Origin: Chitinophagaceae bacterium
Lineage (GTDB): Bacteria; Bacteroidota; Bacteroidia; Chitinophagales; Chitinophagaceae
Length of the DNA: 7,371 bases
NCBI GenBank assembly: GCA_026785745.1
Contig: JAJAZO010000196.1
Span: forward strand, 1 to 7,371
Direction: 5' to 3'
Shown piece after piece: positions 6,413 through 7,371 of this stretch (its first letter is position 1; each line of letters opens with the position of its first letter). Made by a program: the position numbers and the translations under genes. The notes under the pieces are model-generated. The model did no database searches. It had not been told where the DNA came from and saw only the letters and a program-made list of their open reading frames with translations.

Positions 6413-7371
6413 CTAATCCAAACCTAATAACTTTCTGTTTGTTTTTCTATCACTGCCACTGGCCGCAAAATCATCAAAAGCTTTTTCCGTTACCCGGATA
6501 ATATGATTGCTGATAAACGCTGCCCCTTCCTTTGCACCATCTTCGGGATGTTTCAGGCAGCACTCCCACTCCATTACGGCCCAGCCGGTGTAATCATACT
6601 GTGCTAGTTTACTGAAGATGGTTTTAAAATCTACCTGTCCATCACCCGGCGAACGGTAACGGCCTGCCCTGTTGACCCAGCTTTGGTAACCACCAAAAGT
6701 TCCTTGCTTGCCGGTTGCATTAAATTCAGCATCTTTTACATGAAATGCTTTTATACGTTCATGATAAAAATCTATGTATTGCAGATAATCTAATTGCTGC
6801 AATACAAAATGTGATGGGTCGTATAACAAACAAGCTCTTGGGTGATTGTTTACTTCTTTCAAAAACATTTCATAGGTAATACCATCAAACAAATCTTCTC
6901 CGGGGTGAATTTCATAACAAATATCCACTCCACATTCATCAAAATAATTGAGAATGGGCATCCATCTTTTTCCTAATTCTTTAAACCCTTCCTCCACCAA
7001 TCCGGCAGGCCGCTGCGGCCAGGGATGAAATGTATGCCATAATAATGAGCCACTAAAAGTTGGATGGGCTGTAAGTCCTAAATTTTGTGACGCCTTTGCT
7101 CCGTATTTTACCTGTTGCACTGCCCACTCAGTTCTTGCTTTCGGGTTTCCCCGTAAGGCTTCCGGAGCAAATCCATCAAACAAAGTATCATACGCCGGAT
7201 GTACAGCTACTAACTGCCCTTGTAAATGTGTTGACAGTTCCGAAATTTCGAGACCACAATCATTAACGATGCCTTTTATCTCGTCGCAGTATGTTTTACT
7301 TTCGGCAGCTTTTTGCAAATCAATACATCTTTCATCCCAGGTGGGAATTTGTACGGCTCTGTAACCTAATG
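6413..7371 (-). CDS. Sugar phosphate isomerase/epimerase family protein (TIM barrel, AP endonuclease 2-like); partial, N-terminus beyond window
   Basis: The frame is open to the right edge: 318 residues are visible, beginning LGYRAVQIPTWDER, so the true start lies outside. No ATG occurs in the first visible stretch, and a TTG at 7318 is inside the domain. The protein belongs to the xylose-isomerase-like TIM-barrel superfamily, which rearranges or epimerises sugars using a divalent metal. Likely metal ligands, numbered from the first visible residue, are Glu153 (in CYEIHPGED, bases 6911-6913), Asp184 (in YDPSHF, 6818-6820), His210 (in FHVKDAE, 6740-6742) and Glu267 (in VMEWE, 6569-6571), the usual Glu-Asp-His-Glu set. 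Glycine-rich loops (QGTFGGYQSW, SPGDGQVDF) precede the last strand. It is the first visible gene of a minus-strand cluster with a cytochrome c and a DUF1080 protein. Substrate is unknown; 'sugar phosphate' is only the family name. Whether it carries an export signal cannot be seen. Confidence 0.9.
   Translation of the reverse strand, partial: LGYRAVQIPTWDERCIDLQKAAESKTYCDEIKGIVNDCGLEISELSTHLQGQLVAVHPAYDTLFDGFAPEALRGNPKARTEWAVQQVKYGAKASQNLGLTAHPTFSGSLLWHTFHPWPQRPAGLVEEGFKELGKRWMPILNYFDECGVDICYEIHPGEDLFDGITYEMFLKEVNNHPRACLLYDPSHFVLQQLDYLQYIDFYHERIKAFHVKDAEFNATGKQGTFGGYQSWVNRAGRYRSPGDGQVDFKTIFSKLAQYDYTGWAVMEWECCLKHPEDGAKEGAAFISNHIIRVTEKAFDDFAASGSDRKTNRKLLGLD

Noticed and set aside
7316..7318. 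TTG at 7318 as start of the isomerase gene
   Set aside because: The frame continues upstream with family-like sequence (LGYRAVQIPTWDER) to the window edge, so the gene is cut by the window rather than starting here.
1..7371. CRISPR array, insertion sequence, prophage, tRNA or rRNA genes
   Set aside because: No regularly spaced repeats, transposase or phage proteins, cloverleaf or rRNA-like sequence were seen on either strand. The window is ordinary chromosomal gene content.

Overview
The window most likely comes from a member of the Bacteroidota, probably a Chitinophagaceae-like lineage. The evidence is a moderately AT-rich sequence, no clear Shine-Dalgarno sites ahead of the genes, a TAnnTTTG-type -7 promoter element close to a start codon, several exported proteins with short 'MKK...C' lipoprotein signals or '...AQ' signal-peptidase-I ends, and the protein types present. 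The lineage call is inference from style; no marker gene is present.

Layout. Positions 1-1499 (minus) hold the N-terminal two thirds of an exported prolyl oligopeptidase; its catalytic C-terminal part lies outside the window. Positions 1552-2331 (minus) hold an exported protein of unknown function, 52 bases upstream of the peptidase. A divergent intergenic region (2332-2546) carries a good Bacteroidota -7 box and an operator-like 17-base dyad ahead of pfkA (2547-3530, plus), which is followed 114 bases later by pyk (3645-5135, plus). These two genes encode the ATP-dependent phosphofructokinase and pyruvate kinase, the two control steps of glycolysis.

Convergent to pyk is a minus-strand cluster read from the right edge leftwards: a TIM-barrel sugar isomerase/epimerase (6413 to beyond 7371, 5' end cut), a small lipoprotein monohaem cytochrome c (5993-6370) and a lipoprotein of the DUF1080 / 3-keto-disaccharide hydrolase family (5211-5987). 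The cluster ends in a clear intrinsic terminator at 5161-5189.

The most interesting reading is that the right-hand cluster is part of a 3-keto-glycoside (oxidise, cleave, reduce) sugar-degradation module. The cytochrome would take electrons from a periplasmic sugar dehydrogenase not seen here, the DUF1080 lipoprotein would cleave the 3-keto-glycoside, and the isomerase-family protein would process the product. The dehydrogenase is predicted to lie beyond position 7371 or elsewhere in the genome; this is inference. No RNA genes, CRISPR arrays, insertion sequences or phage genes were seen. There is no gene-free stretch over 300 bases.
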